A stretch of DNA of 64,000 nucleotides from Cytophagaceae bacterium (GTDB lineage Bacteria > Bacteroidota > Bacteroidia > Cytophagales > Spirosomataceae): assembly GCA_027491315.1 (NCBI GenBank), contig JAIXWL010000008.1, positions 1 through 64,000 on the forward strand, in the 5' to 3' direction. The notes under the pieces are model-generated. The model had not been told where the DNA came from, searched no databases, and was given only the letters and a program-made list of their open reading frames with translations. Shown in pieces: positions 1 through 8,385 of this stretch. A program made the translations under genes and the position numbers. Each line of letters starts with the position of its first letter. Positions within the stretch are counted from its first letter, which is position 1.

Positions 1-148
1 AGTGTAATGTCGAATAGTCAATTTAAATCATTAAAATCCTTTTCAATTGACCCTTTACCTAGTTTTTGATTACTAAGGACTTTCTTTTTTTCTCCCAAAA
101 AAGAAATACCTAGAAAATGGATGTAATTACAAATACCAATGATCTGTC

Positions 149-179
149 ATTCGACATGACCCTTCGGAACATGTCGAAT
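149..179. repeat. Inverted repeat downstream of the thioredoxin-like gene
   Basis: A 10-bp perfect inverted repeat: ATTCGACATG at 149-158 and CATGTCGAAT at 170-179, separated by 11 nt. The right arm's core (ATGTCGAATAG) recurs at 8-18. I see no convincing gene in 1-306; this dyad and the adjacent 25-nt repeats are its main structure. No T-run follows on either strand, so it does not look like a simple terminator. Confidence 0.6.
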
Positions 180-192
180 AGCTCTGTTGGCT

Positions 193-269
193 GAGGCTCT
201 CGAAGCCAACATCGTCTCTGAGAATATCGAAGCCAACATCGTCTGAGGCTCTCGAAGCCAACATTATTT
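193..269. repeat. Three-unit direct repeat of about 25 nt
   Basis: Three imperfect units at 193-217, 220-244 and 245-269 share the core TCGAAGCCAACAT. Units 1 and 3 begin GAGGCTCTCGAAGCC, which can form a small hairpin (GGCT/AGCC). A related GTTGGCT lies just upstream at 186-192. The units are almost contiguous, so there are no spacers. It lies downstream of the minus-strand thioredoxin-like gene and has no coding explanation. Confidence 0.6.
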
Positions 270-306
270 AAAGAGCCTTACAGCCTTTTTATGAATGAGG
301 GACTGA

Positions 307-726
307 TTATTTAACAGATTTGGCTACCGTCAATAACTCCTTAGCACCACCACGAGGCAAACCTAATACCTTCTTTTTGACTTTGCCCGATGCATCCATG
401 AACATCAAGGTTGGATAACCTTCTACTGGATACATATTGGCCAATTGCGGACCTTCACCCGCTTCCATGTCCACACCAATCGAAATGAACTTCGCATTCA
501 TGTATTCCCCCAATTCTTTGTCTGGAAATACTTTGGTTTTCAATACCTTACATGGTCCACACCATGAAGTATAAGCATCAAAAAAGATTAATTTGTTCTC
601 CTTCTTCGCCTTAGCTAATGCCTGCTTGAACGTTCCATGAAAAAATTCAATGCCATCACCCTCTGCCGATTTAGCAAAAGAAGCGAGTGAAATGGATAGT
701 AAAAATGTTAGAGCTAAATATTTCAT
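307..726 (-). CDS. Secreted thioredoxin-fold protein
   Basis: This is a thioredoxin-like protein predicted to act outside the cytoplasm. Residues 1-18 form a signal peptide with a hydrophobic LALTFLLSISLA core. The redox motif WCGPC is at residues 55-59, and the cis-proline loop GYPT is at about 103-106. With 139 residues it is one thioredoxin domain plus a leader. The family reduces or isomerises periplasmic disulfides or feeds electrons to partners; the partner cannot be named here. It lies downstream of dnaN on the same strand, but the 330-bp gap is filled with inverted heptamer arrays, so co-transcription is uncertain. The start is an ATG. The domain call is firm; the substrate is unknown. 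Confidence 0.85.
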   Translation of the reverse strand: MKYLALTFLLSISLASFAKSAEGDGIEFFHGTFKQALAKAKKENKLIFFDAYTSWCGPCKVLKTKVFPDKELGEYMNAKFISIGVDMEAGEGPQLANMYPVEGYPTLMFMDASGKVKKKVLGLPRGGAKELLTVAKSVK

Positions 727-737
727 ATTGTTTAAAT

Positions 738-814
738 GTAGAATGAAGAATGTAGAATGTAGAATGTAGAATGAAGAATGAAGAATGAAGAATGAAGAAT
801 GAAGAATGAAGAAT
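738..814. repeat. Heptanucleotide tandem array, 11 units (GTAGAAT/GAAGAAT)
   Basis: Eleven contiguous 7-nt units run from 738 to 814: GTAGAAT or GAAGAAT, differing only at the second base. The array starts 12 nt upstream of the ATG of the minus-strand thioredoxin-like gene, so it lies in that gene's leader or promoter region. It is the inverted counterpart of the array at 969-1059. The spacer between them (815-968) is A+T-rich and holds no gene that I can see. Confidence 0.85.
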
Positions 815-968
815 CGGTTGTGCTTTAAGTTTACAATTGATAACGGATAAATAAGTTAAAAATTATATTTGAAATAATTGCAGCAATGAAAAACTAGAAT
901 GATAACATTAAATTTCAAAATGTAAAATATAAAGTTTGAAACTCTACATACTTAATTCTACATACTTA

Positions 969-1059
969 ATTCTACATTCTACATTCTACATTCTACATTC
1001 TTCATTCTTCATTCTTCATTCTTCATTCTTCATTCTTCATTCTTCATTCTTCATTCTTA
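969..1059. repeat. Heptanucleotide tandem array, 13 units (ATTCTAC/ATTCTTC)
   Basis: Four ATTCTAC units (969-996), eight ATTCTTC units (997-1052) and a final ATTCTTA (1053-1059) are contiguous. Read on the minus strand it is the same GAAGAAT/GTAGAAT heptamer as the array at 738-814, so the two could pair over about 77 nt. The TAA stop codon of dnaN (complement of 1057-1059) lies inside the last unit, so the array begins exactly at the 3' end of dnaN. Confidence 0.85.
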
Positions 1060-2181
1060 ATTATACGAGTTCAACATCACCGGCATCACCAATAACAATA
1101 CATCCTCATTTTCATCTTGATCCGATGGAATGATTAAACCTGCTTTATTTGGTTCGCTCAATTTAATGTCCACATACTTCGCACTTAAATTACCCAATAG
1201 CTCTGATATCAATTTGGCATTGAATCCAATCTCCATATCTTTTCCAGCATATTCGCATGCCAAGACCTCATTGGCCTCATTGGAATAATCTAAATCTTCT
1301 GCAGAAAGCGTTAATTTATTGGCACTTAATTTCAAGCGAATTTGATGCGTTGTCTTATTGGAATAAATGGAGATACGTTTCACCGAACTCAAAAACTCCA
1401 TGCGGTTAATCGTCAAAATCTCATTGTTCTCCTTCGGAATCGCATTTTCATATTCTGGGAAACGCTCGTCGATAATCCGACAAATCAAGGAGAAACTTTG
1501 GAAGGTAAAGAAGGCGTTCGACTGACTGAATTCTACTTTCACCGTGGTATCGTCCATCGGTAGGGTAGATTTCAATAAGGATAATGCTTTTTTAGGTAAA
1601 ATTAAGCTACTTTGAGCCTCTGGACGAATATCTGTTCTGCGGTAACGAACCAAACGGTGGCCGTCAGTTGCCACAAAATTGGTATGATCTCCCATCATTT
1701 GAATCAAAACCCCTGTCATAGCTGGACGCATGTCATCATTAGAAACGGCCAACAAGGTATTAGCAATGGCTTCTCCCAAAACAGAAGATGAAAGGCTAAT
1801 CGATTGATTTTTGGCTACTTCTGGAATACGTGGGAAGTCGATGGGATTTTCTCCGCTCAATTTAAAACGACCATTTTGTGTGGAAATTTCCGCCCCAAAG
1901 GTACCTTGATCTGCCATAATCGTAACAGGCTGCTCAGGTAGGCTACGAAGGGTTTCCAACAATAAACGTGCTGGTAGCGCAATAGATCCATTTTCTGAGC
2001 CTTCTACATCCAAGGTGGTGGTCATCACCGTTTGTAAATCAGATGCCGTTAAGGTCAATTGATTGCCCTCCAATTCTACTAAAATATTCTCTAAAATAGG
2101 AATGATTGGATTGCTCGCAACAACCCCATTGATGGCTGAGATTTGTTTCAGAAGAACACTAGAAGCTACATTAAATTTCAT
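1057..2181 (-). CDS. dnaN: DNA polymerase III beta subunit (sliding clamp)
   Basis: This is the ring-shaped processivity clamp that tethers DNA polymerase III to DNA. The 374 residues from MKFNVASSVLLKQ match the usual bacterial DnaN length and carry the three repeated clamp domains. Recognisable segments are the N-terminal LKQISAINGVV, the central ATDGHRLV and the C-terminal LLLVMPVML end. The frame stays open upstream to a TTG at 2235, but the ATG at 2181 gives the family-typical N-terminus. gldG lies upstream on the same strand, a neighbourhood also known in Flavobacteria. The stop codon is embedded in a heptamer repeat array, which is unusual for an essential gene. Confidence 0.97.
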   Translation of the reverse strand: MKFNVASSVLLKQISAINGVVASNPIIPILENILVELEGNQLTLTASDLQTVMTTTLDVEGSENGSIALPARLLLETLRSLPEQPVTIMADQGTFGAEISTQNGRFKLSGENPIDFPRIPEVAKNQSISLSSSVLGEAIANTLLAVSNDDMRPAMTGVLIQMMGDHTNFVATDGHRLVRYRRTDIRPEAQSSLILPKKALSLLKSTLPMDDTTVKVEFSQSNAFFTFQSFSLICRIIDERFPEYENAIPKENNEILTINRMEFLSSVKRISIYSNKTTHQIRLKLSANKLTLSAEDLDYSNEANEVLACEYAGKDMEIGFNAKLISELLGNLSAKYVDIKLSEPNKAGLIIPSDQDENEDVLLLVMPVMLNSYN

Positions 2182-2215
2182 GTATAGGATGGTTTTAAGA
2201 GTATTTGTGATAAAG

Positions 2216-2229
2216 GCACCTGCAGGTGC
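2216..2229. repeat. 14-bp perfect palindrome upstream of dnaN
   Basis: GCACCTGCAGGTGC is a perfect 14-nt palindrome centred about 40 nt upstream of the dnaN ATG and downstream of the gldG stop. It could be an operator or an RNA hairpin, or it could be chance. There is no second copy in the window. Confidence 0.4.
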
Positions 2230-2275
2230 ATTCAAACCTTGAAGTTAAAATAATTTAGGTATTCTACCAAAGGTT

Positions 2276-3952
2276 TCAGGCATTGTATTTTTTCTTTCGG
2301 TAGACTATTACCAAAAGGCTGATAATTCCCGCAAAAGCGATGGGAATAGCCAAATTTATACCTTGCCAAAAGCTTTTGTCTTCCTTTACCTTGACTTTAT
2401 CCAAGGGCCTCAAACGAACATTTTTATTTCGCGCCAATAAGGCTTGTTGATCATCCAATAAATAATGAAATGCATTCAAAATAAAGTCTTTATTGGCAAA
2501 GGTATGTTTCGCGAAAGTATCAAATCCTAGCGGGAGTGGCGCCTTGGTACTAGGGTCCACTCCATTCAAAGGTATGTCCCCGTCGGCCACAATGATCAAA
2601 GCTCCCTTTTTATCAGATTGGGCTTGAAACGGTTTCGCTAATTTTTCCGTTGGTAAAATACGGTTGGTGAAGGCCGACTGAAATGCACCTTCCAGCATGT
2701 AAGAAATCACTTGCGATCCTCCCTGGTATTTAGCCGGGTCAAATTCTTTGCCAGAAGCTGAAAAGGGAAGGGTGGCAGGTGTTTTTTGAACTTGAGTATA
2801 AGGACTCGTTTTTAATAAGGCTGTCCGTTTTAAACGCTGGCCGCTTTGTACCGTATCCAAGCTAGAAACAAAATGCCCATACACCGCATCTAAATTTTTA
2901 GTAATGACAGAATTCGGATTTCCATTCAACAAAGGGAATGCCGGCCAAGGCATTAATTCTAAATTAGCTTGGTTACCAAAGTTGCCCACCGCCAATGGAA
3001 TGGCTCCACAGAGTTGCGCATCCTTCACTAAATTAGCGTTCAATCGGATGCCATATTGAAACAAAAGGTTTTGCAAACCTATCTCCTGGGGAGTCACAAT
3101 TAAGCCTTGCCTCTCCAAGGTATCAATTCGAACTCCATCCAAAAAGAAAATGCCCTTTCCGCCCTGAACCAGAAATTGGTCTATTTTGTATTGATCTTCC
3201 ATCGAGAATTTGATGGAAGGCTGTATCACACAAATGGCATCCAAGCCGTCAAGGGTCAAGGATTGTGATAAATCAACCGGATATAAATCGTAGGATTTTT
3301 TTAATTGAGCTATCAAATCCAATTGTTTTATGGCGGGTACTTGACTATGATCTAAAAAGAAACCGATTTTTTTACGTTCTTGATTTTGTTGTACCTGCCT
3401 GATTCCCTGCATCAACTCGTATTCTAGGCCTTCAATCGACTGATTTAATACCTCTTGTGGACTAGTCAGCTTATTTCCTTTCAAAAGCAAAATGGCTGCT
3501 TGGCGGTCTGATTTCTCAATAACGATACCCGGAAATATCAATTGCTGTACTTGTTGGCCATCTTCCTGATTGACAACATTGGTAGGAGGGATGCCTAATG
3601 AATCTAAATAAAATATGAGAGCTTGTCGATCTTTCTCCTTCGGATAGGTTTTATAGACGTCTATTTGCTCTATATCGATGCGCTGCGGGCTTTGTGCGCG
3701 AACATCGTCAAGTAGTTCCAACAATGCTTTTTCTAGCCTTCTAAAGCCGCCTGGAAGATTACGCCCCCCCAAATATACTTTGATGGCGATTGGGCCATCC
3801 AAGGATTGCAAAACGGATATGGAGGATTCACTCAAGGTGAATTTCTTTTCTTCACTTAAATCCCAACGTAAACGAAGCTGTGGACTAATGATCATGAGTA
3901 AAAAACCCAATCCGATCAAGATGGCCCATAAGCTGTTTTTTGTCAGTTTCAT
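2276..3952 (-). CDS. gldG: GldG, gliding-associated ABC transporter auxiliary component
   Basis: GldG is the membrane-anchored extracytoplasmic component of the GldA-GldF-GldG ABC complex associated with gliding motility in Bacteroidota. The 558-residue protein has an N-terminal TM helix at about residues 8-25. A large extracytoplasmic ABC-type domain follows, starting with the family pattern RWDLSEEKKFTLS. A C-terminal TM helix (about 532-550) ends in a basic tail. The ATG at 3952 is preferred over the TTG at 4006. It is followed by dnaN. The membrane partner gldF is not adjacent and the ATPase gldA is 49 kb away at 52535-53242. Whether this organism glides cannot be read from these genes alone. 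Confidence 0.88.
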   Translation of the reverse strand: MKLTKNSLWAILIGLGFLLMIISPQLRLRWDLSEEKKFTLSESSISVLQSLDGPIAIKVYLGGRNLPGGFRRLEKALLELLDDVRAQSPQRIDIEQIDVYKTYPKEKDRQALIFYLDSLGIPPTNVVNQEDGQQVQQLIFPGIVIEKSDRQAAILLLKGNKLTSPQEVLNQSIEGLEYELMQGIRQVQQNQERKKIGFFLDHSQVPAIKQLDLIAQLKKSYDLYPVDLSQSLTLDGLDAICVIQPSIKFSMEDQYKIDQFLVQGGKGIFFLDGVRIDTLERQGLIVTPQEIGLQNLLFQYGIRLNANLVKDAQLCGAIPLAVGNFGNQANLELMPWPAFPLLNGNPNSVITKNLDAVYGHFVSSLDTVQSGQRLKRTALLKTSPYTQVQKTPATLPFSASGKEFDPAKYQGGSQVISYMLEGAFQSAFTNRILPTEKLAKPFQAQSDKKGALIIVADGDIPLNGVDPSTKAPLPLGFDTFAKHTFANKDFILNAFHYLLDDQQALLARNKNVRLRPLDKVKVKEDKSFWQGINLAIPIAFAGIISLLVIVYRKKKYNA

Positions 3953-4024
3953 GTAGATAATATTGGTTTCAAACAAGAAAAGCATTCTTTGCAGAATGCT
4001 TTTCAAAGATAAAAGATATTTTGA

Positions 4025-6142
4025 TTAATAGAATTTGTAACGCTTATCTACAATCTTCGCATTTTCTTTAATGGCTTCATTGATGTAGTAAGAAGTACGT
4101 TGTATACCCATCGACTGAATCTGAGTTTTATACGTGGTATAATCCGCCAAAGCTGGAGCAGCTACAGCAGCAGTTTTTTCTGCAATGTACACCCCATTGT
4201 CTCCTACGAATACTTGACTTCTTTTTCCAGTTTTTAAACCTGCAATTTTACCTAGAGCTATCGCATCTGGACCAGCAGTATTTAACATACCCGTAGATAA
4301 AGTAACATCAGCTACATTCTCTACCAAGGCTCCAGCACCATATTTCTGAGCAATTTGCTCTAAGCTACCTTTGATAGTGCTCAATTTCGCAGCAATTTTT
4401 TCACCTTTCAGTTCAGCACGAACCAAGTTGGTTATACCTTCACGGTAATCGTCCACTTTAACATTGTCTTTATCTGTTTTACCAGTTAAATAAGCCACAA
4501 TGTATTGGTTGTCTTGTTCAAATACTTTTTTAGAACCATCACCGATCGAAGTACCTTCATCAAAAGCCCAACGCACAATTTCACGAGCATTCGTTAGGTT
4601 GTTGATGCTAGTCGCATTTTCTAACAAGCGCTCAGCACGCATCATGATGATGTTTTTATCTTTTTTCAACGCTGCCTCAAACGCGCCTAAAGTTCCGTTG
4701 GCATTGGCAAATGCATCGGCTTGTGTATAAACACGGTCTAAAGTAGCTTGTGAAGGAGCAATGGTCTTGTTGATAGCAGCTAAACGGTAAGCTGTATTGG
4801 TTTTCGCATCAGTAATTTTAACGATATGGTATCCAAATTCAGTTTCAACCACACCCGGCATTAAACCAGCACCATTAAATCCGAAAACAGCTTTTTCAAA
4901 AGCTTTGGTCATAGCACCATTGTTTTTGAAATATCCTAGGTCACCACCATTTTGTGCAGTACCATCCATTCCGTTCAATTGCGCCAAGGTTTCAAAGCTT
5001 GCACCACCTTTGATTTGAGTCAAGATGCTTTCTGCTCTTTGTTTTGCTTGTGCCTTAGCAGAATCTGTTTTATTAGCCGGAGCAATCAAGATATGGCTGG
5101 CACGAACAGTGAACAAGCTATCTTTTTTAACACCGCCGTATTTGTAAATAGAATAAGTCAATCCATTTTTGAATGGGCCATAAATACCACCCACTTGGAA
5201 GGTACCTAATTGAGATTTAACTGCTTCTGGAATTTCTGAGTAAGCCAATAAATACGGTGTGCGTACATCGGAATTCAACATGGCAAAAGCTGAATCATTC
5301 GGTGCAACAGCTAAGTCTTTCGCTAACTTCTTGATTTGGTTGTAAAACTCAACCGTATCTTGCGCCGTAGGTACAACTGGGAAAGTGGCATATTGGATGG
5401 AACGTGAGTTAACCCCTTTGAAACGATCTTTGTGTTTAGCTAAATATTCTTCCAATTGTGCATCACTCACCTTGATAGTAGAATCAGGAATAGAGAAGAA
5501 AGGCACGTATAAGAAGCGAGCTGAAAATTTAGCATTTTGAGATTGGTATTCTTTTTGTGCTTCAGCCGTGTTTACGTATGTAGATAAACGGATAAGGTTT
5601 TCATATTTTGAACGAATACGATCTTGAGCAATGGATTTCTCAAAACTAGCCCAGCCTTGTTGCTGCTGTGCAGGCATTGTCTTTAAGTTTTTCAAAAACT
5701 GAATCACAAAAGTCTTATCAAACTGACCTGTTTGTGGATTCGTGAATTGCTGACGAACAGATGGGTGGATATTATTTCCTTGAACCATGTCAATCAATTC
5801 TTCGGAAGAAACTTTTAGACCTAAGGCATCAAACTCTTTCTTGTAAGCAATATCCAAAATGTATTGATTCCAAACTTGATCGCGAATCATAGTGGCTTCT
5901 TGCTCACCTGGACCTTTTCCTGTTTGTGCCGTATAATTGGCTGTAGCCTCTTCTACCTTCTTTTGAAATTCAGGTAATAAAATGCTTTCACCGGCAATTA
6001 CCCCTACTTCTTGGTTGTTGGAGCCAAATAAAGACGATCTTCCTTGGAAAATATCACTACCGATGAGAAATAAAATTAAACTGATGGCGATTGCTGCTGC
6101 CGCGATTCCCGATTTCTCTCTAATTTTTGTAATTAATGCCAT
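4025..6142 (-). CDS. PpiD-like membrane-anchored peptidyl-prolyl isomerase
   Basis: This is a periplasmic folding factor of the SurA/PpiD class. The 705-residue protein has a short cytoplasmic N-terminus, one TM anchor at about residues 11-29 (IAAAAIAISLILFLIG) and a SurA-like chaperone region. A parvulin-type rotamase domain spans about 347-445, with ASHILIAP at its start and GGDLGYF and FGYHIVKI further on. A long C-terminal chaperone-like region follows. This layout matches PpiD, which helps proteins emerging from SecYEG to fold. Only 18 nt separate it from the frame that holds gldG, so the two may be co-transcribed. The ATG start is at 6142. Confidence 0.88.
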   Translation of the reverse strand: MALITKIREKSGIAAAAIAISLILFLIGSDIFQGRSSLFGSNNQEVGVIAGESILLPEFQKKVEEATANYTAQTGKGPGEQEATMIRDQVWNQYILDIAYKKEFDALGLKVSSEELIDMVQGNNIHPSVRQQFTNPQTGQFDKTFVIQFLKNLKTMPAQQQQGWASFEKSIAQDRIRSKYENLIRLSTYVNTAEAQKEYQSQNAKFSARFLYVPFFSIPDSTIKVSDAQLEEYLAKHKDRFKGVNSRSIQYATFPVVPTAQDTVEFYNQIKKLAKDLAVAPNDSAFAMLNSDVRTPYLLAYSEIPEAVKSQLGTFQVGGIYGPFKNGLTYSIYKYGGVKKDSLFTVRASHILIAPANKTDSAKAQAKQRAESILTQIKGGASFETLAQLNGMDGTAQNGGDLGYFKNNGAMTKAFEKAVFGFNGAGLMPGVVETEFGYHIVKITDAKTNTAYRLAAINKTIAPSQATLDRVYTQADAFANANGTLGAFEAALKKDKNIIMMRAERLLENATSINNLTNAREIVRWAFDEGTSIGDGSKKVFEQDNQYIVAYLTGKTDKDNVKVDDYREGITNLVRAELKGEKIAAKLSTIKGSLEQIAQKYGAGALVENVADVTLSTGMLNTAGPDAIALGKIAGLKTGKRSQVFVGDNGVYIAEKTAAVAAPALADYTTYKTQIQSMGIQRTSYYINEAIKENAKIVDKRYKFY

Positions 6143-6264
6143 TGATAATGTATAATAAGTTGTTTAATGTCTTTTTTAATAGCCTTAGCCTTTCACAAAA
6201 GAAACGCAAAATAATCACATTTCTAATGAAAAAGCAAACCTTTGTCAGAATGTAACTCCGAAAT

Positions 6265-7389
6265 TTAAGCTTTCAGGACTTGGCTCAAACTTTCTAAAAA
6301 CTGATCAGCCACCTTTTGGTCAATAGCTAAACTAGGTAATAAGCGCAATGTATGCTTTCCTGCGTATCCACAGAAGATATGGTGATCAAATAATAAAGCA
6401 TCACGAATGGGTCCAACGGGCGCTTCGAATTCTATACCAATCATCAAACCTTTTCCTCTTACTTCTTTGACCGCGGTGAATTGACTTAATTGATCCATCA
6501 AATATTGGCCCACTTTAGCGGCGTTTTCAATTAAATTTTCCTCTTTGATGATATCCAAAACGGCATTTCCTGCTGCACATGCCATGTGATTACCTCCAAA
6601 AGTGGTACCCAAAAGGCCATAGCTGGCTTTAATGTGCGGTGCTATTAATACCCCACCCATAGGAAAACCATTTCCCATGCCTTTGGCGGTTGTCATCATG
6701 TCTGGTTGAATACCGGCATACTGATGGGAGAAGAATTTACCTGAACGGCCGTATCCGCATTGTACAGAATCCAATATTAATTGAGCTCCCGTTTCATCAC
6801 AACGTTTTCTCAGGGCTTTCAAAAATTCCGTTTCAGCTACTTGAATACCACCTACGCCCTGTATTCCTTCCACGATCACCGCCGCTGTTTCTTCAGTAAT
6901 TCCCTCATCTAAACCTTCTAATTGATTGAGAGGAAGGAAACTCACATGAGAGGTGTCATTGATGGGTGCTACTATGCTTGGGTTGTCGGTCACAGCCACT
7001 GCACCAGCTGTACGTCCATGGAACGCATTTTTAAATGCCACCACTTTTTTGCGTCCCGTATGAAAGGATGCCAATTTTAAGGCATTTTCATTGGATTCGG
7101 CCCCTGAATTGGTTAAAAACAATTGATAATCAGGGTAACCTGATAATTTCCCTAGCTTTTCTGCTAGCTCTTCCTGACCTGGAATGATCACAGAATTGGA
7201 ATAAAATCCTATGTTCTGCAATTGTTCCGTCAATTTAGCCACATAATAAGGATGAGAATGTCCGATGGAAATAACGGCGTGTCCCCCGTATAAATCGGTA
7301 TATGTTTGACCCTTTTTATCCCATAATGTAACTCCTTGTGCTTTGACAAGTTCAATTGGATAAAGTGGATATACGTCAAATAATTTCAT
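6265..7389 (-). CDS. argD: Acetylornithine/succinylornithine aminotransferase
   Basis: This is a PLP-dependent class-III aminotransferase that converts N-acylglutamate semialdehyde to N-acylornithine. The 374-residue protein starts LYPIELVKAQG and shows GGHAVISIGHSHP and NSGAESNENALK. The PLP lysine lies in TTAKGMGNGFP at about residue 236. The assignment over general aspartate- or GABA-type aminotransferases rests on its place beside argC and argG. In Bacteroides and relatives arginine synthesis uses N-succinyl intermediates, so the true substrate may be succinylated; the sequence alone does not decide this. Its start is 44 nt from the argC stop, suggesting one operon. Confidence 0.9.
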   Translation of the reverse strand: MKLFDVYPLYPIELVKAQGVTLWDKKGQTYTDLYGGHAVISIGHSHPYYVAKLTEQLQNIGFYSNSVIIPGQEELAEKLGKLSGYPDYQLFLTNSGAESNENALKLASFHTGRKKVVAFKNAFHGRTAGAVAVTDNPSIVAPINDTSHVSFLPLNQLEGLDEGITEETAAVIVEGIQGVGGIQVAETEFLKALRKRCDETGAQLILDSVQCGYGRSGKFFSHQYAGIQPDMMTTAKGMGNGFPMGGVLIAPHIKASYGLLGTTFGGNHMACAAGNAVLDIIKEENLIENAAKVGQYLMDQLSQFTAVKEVRGKGLMIGIEFEAPVGPIRDALLFDHHIFCGYAGKHTLRLLPSLAIDQKVADQFLESLSQVLKA

Positions 7390-7433
7390 GATATGCGTAT
7401 TTTTTGAATGAAAATCTAGCTATTAAATACTAA

Positions 7434-8384
7434 TTAAAAACCAATGGCTTTTAATCGTAGACCTTCATCTTCTTTCCATCCGAGCATGATGTTCATATTT
7501 TGCACGGCTTGACCAGAGGCTCCTTTGATTAAATTATCGATAATGGAAGTAATCAATAATTGTCCTTGGTGGATTTCAAGGTGCAACAAACATTTGTTGG
7601 TATTCACTACTTGCTTTAAATCAATGCTGGCTTTAGAGACGAAGACAAAGGGTGAGGACTCATAGTAATCGTTGTATAATTCCAAGGCCTCTTCTAGAGT
7701 ACCTGTGTATGGAGTATATACATTGGCCATGATTCCCCGGGAGAAATTTCCTCGATAAGGGACGAAATGGATCAAAGGGGCCTTGTTACCAAAGGCTAAG
7801 GTTTGACCAATTTCTGCCAGATGTTGATGGGTGAAAGCTTTGTAAATACTAATATTATTATTTCTCCAAGAAAAATGACTGGTGCTGGATAAGGATTGTC
7901 CGGCTCCAGTACTACCTGTGATGGCTGAAACATGCACATCGCCAGTAATTTTTCCTGCAGCTGCCAAAGGCAAAAGAGCTAATTCAATGGATGTGGCAAA
8001 ACATCCTGGATTCGCAATTTTTTGAGCCGTTTGAATTTTGGCTTTTTGAAATTCGGGAAGACCATAAACAAAGCCATCCGATTCATCCCGGTAGTCGGTA
8101 CTTAAATCAATGATTTTTGTATGCCAAGGAATGTCATTTGCCTCTAGAAATTTTTTGGATTCTCCGTGACCCGAGCAAAGAAAGAGTACATCCACGGGTT
8201 TTAAGGTATCCGTGAATTTGGCATAAGTACTACCCAATAAATCTGTGTGTACATCAGAAACCAATTTCCCTGCTTGTGAATTAGACAGGATACAAGTCAA
8301 TTCCACATCAGGATGATTGACTAAAATCCGTAATAATTCACCTCCGGTGTATCCTGCTGCGCCTACTATTCCTATTTTAGCCAT
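7434..8384 (-). CDS. argC: N-acetyl-gamma-glutamyl-phosphate reductase
   Basis: ArgC reduces N-acyl-gamma-glutamyl phosphate to the semialdehyde with NADPH, the third step of arginine synthesis. The 316-residue protein begins with the Rossmann motif GIVGAAGYTGGELLR. It carries the catalytic cysteine in NPGCFAT at residue 128 and FVPYRGNFSRGI further on. It is somewhat shorter than the roughly 340-residue enterobacterial form. Its ATG is one base from the argG stop, so the two are almost certainly co-transcribed in the order GNAT-argG-argC-argD. Confidence 0.95.
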   Translation of the reverse strand: MAKIGIVGAAGYTGGELLRILVNHPDVELTCILSNSQAGKLVSDVHTDLLGSTYAKFTDTLKPVDVLFLCSGHGESKKFLEANDIPWHTKIIDLSTDYRDESDGFVYGLPEFQKAKIQTAQKIANPGCFATSIELALLPLAAAGKITGDVHVSAITGSTGAGQSLSSTSHFSWRNNNISIYKAFTHQHLAEIGQTLAFGNKAPLIHFVPYRGNFSRGIMANVYTPYTGTLEEALELYNDYYESSPFVFVSKASIDLKQVVNTNKCLLHLEIHQGQLLITSIIDNLIKGASGQAVQNMNIMLGWKEDEGLRLKAIGF

Positions 8385-8385
8385 A

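Noticed and set aside
193-269. Possible CRISPR array
   Set aside because: Only three imperfect units, contiguous with no unique spacers of typical length and no cas genes nearby.
1-306. Gene running off the left edge
   Set aside because: No open frame with protein-like sequence was seen; the stretch is repeats and A+T-rich DNA, although something could begin further left.
936-1133. 65-codon open frame reading through the heptamer array (ILHSSFF-type repeat)
   Set aside because: Its protein repeat is just the 7-nt array read in triplets (21-nt period) and it overlaps the end of dnaN antisense. No start signal or family supports it.
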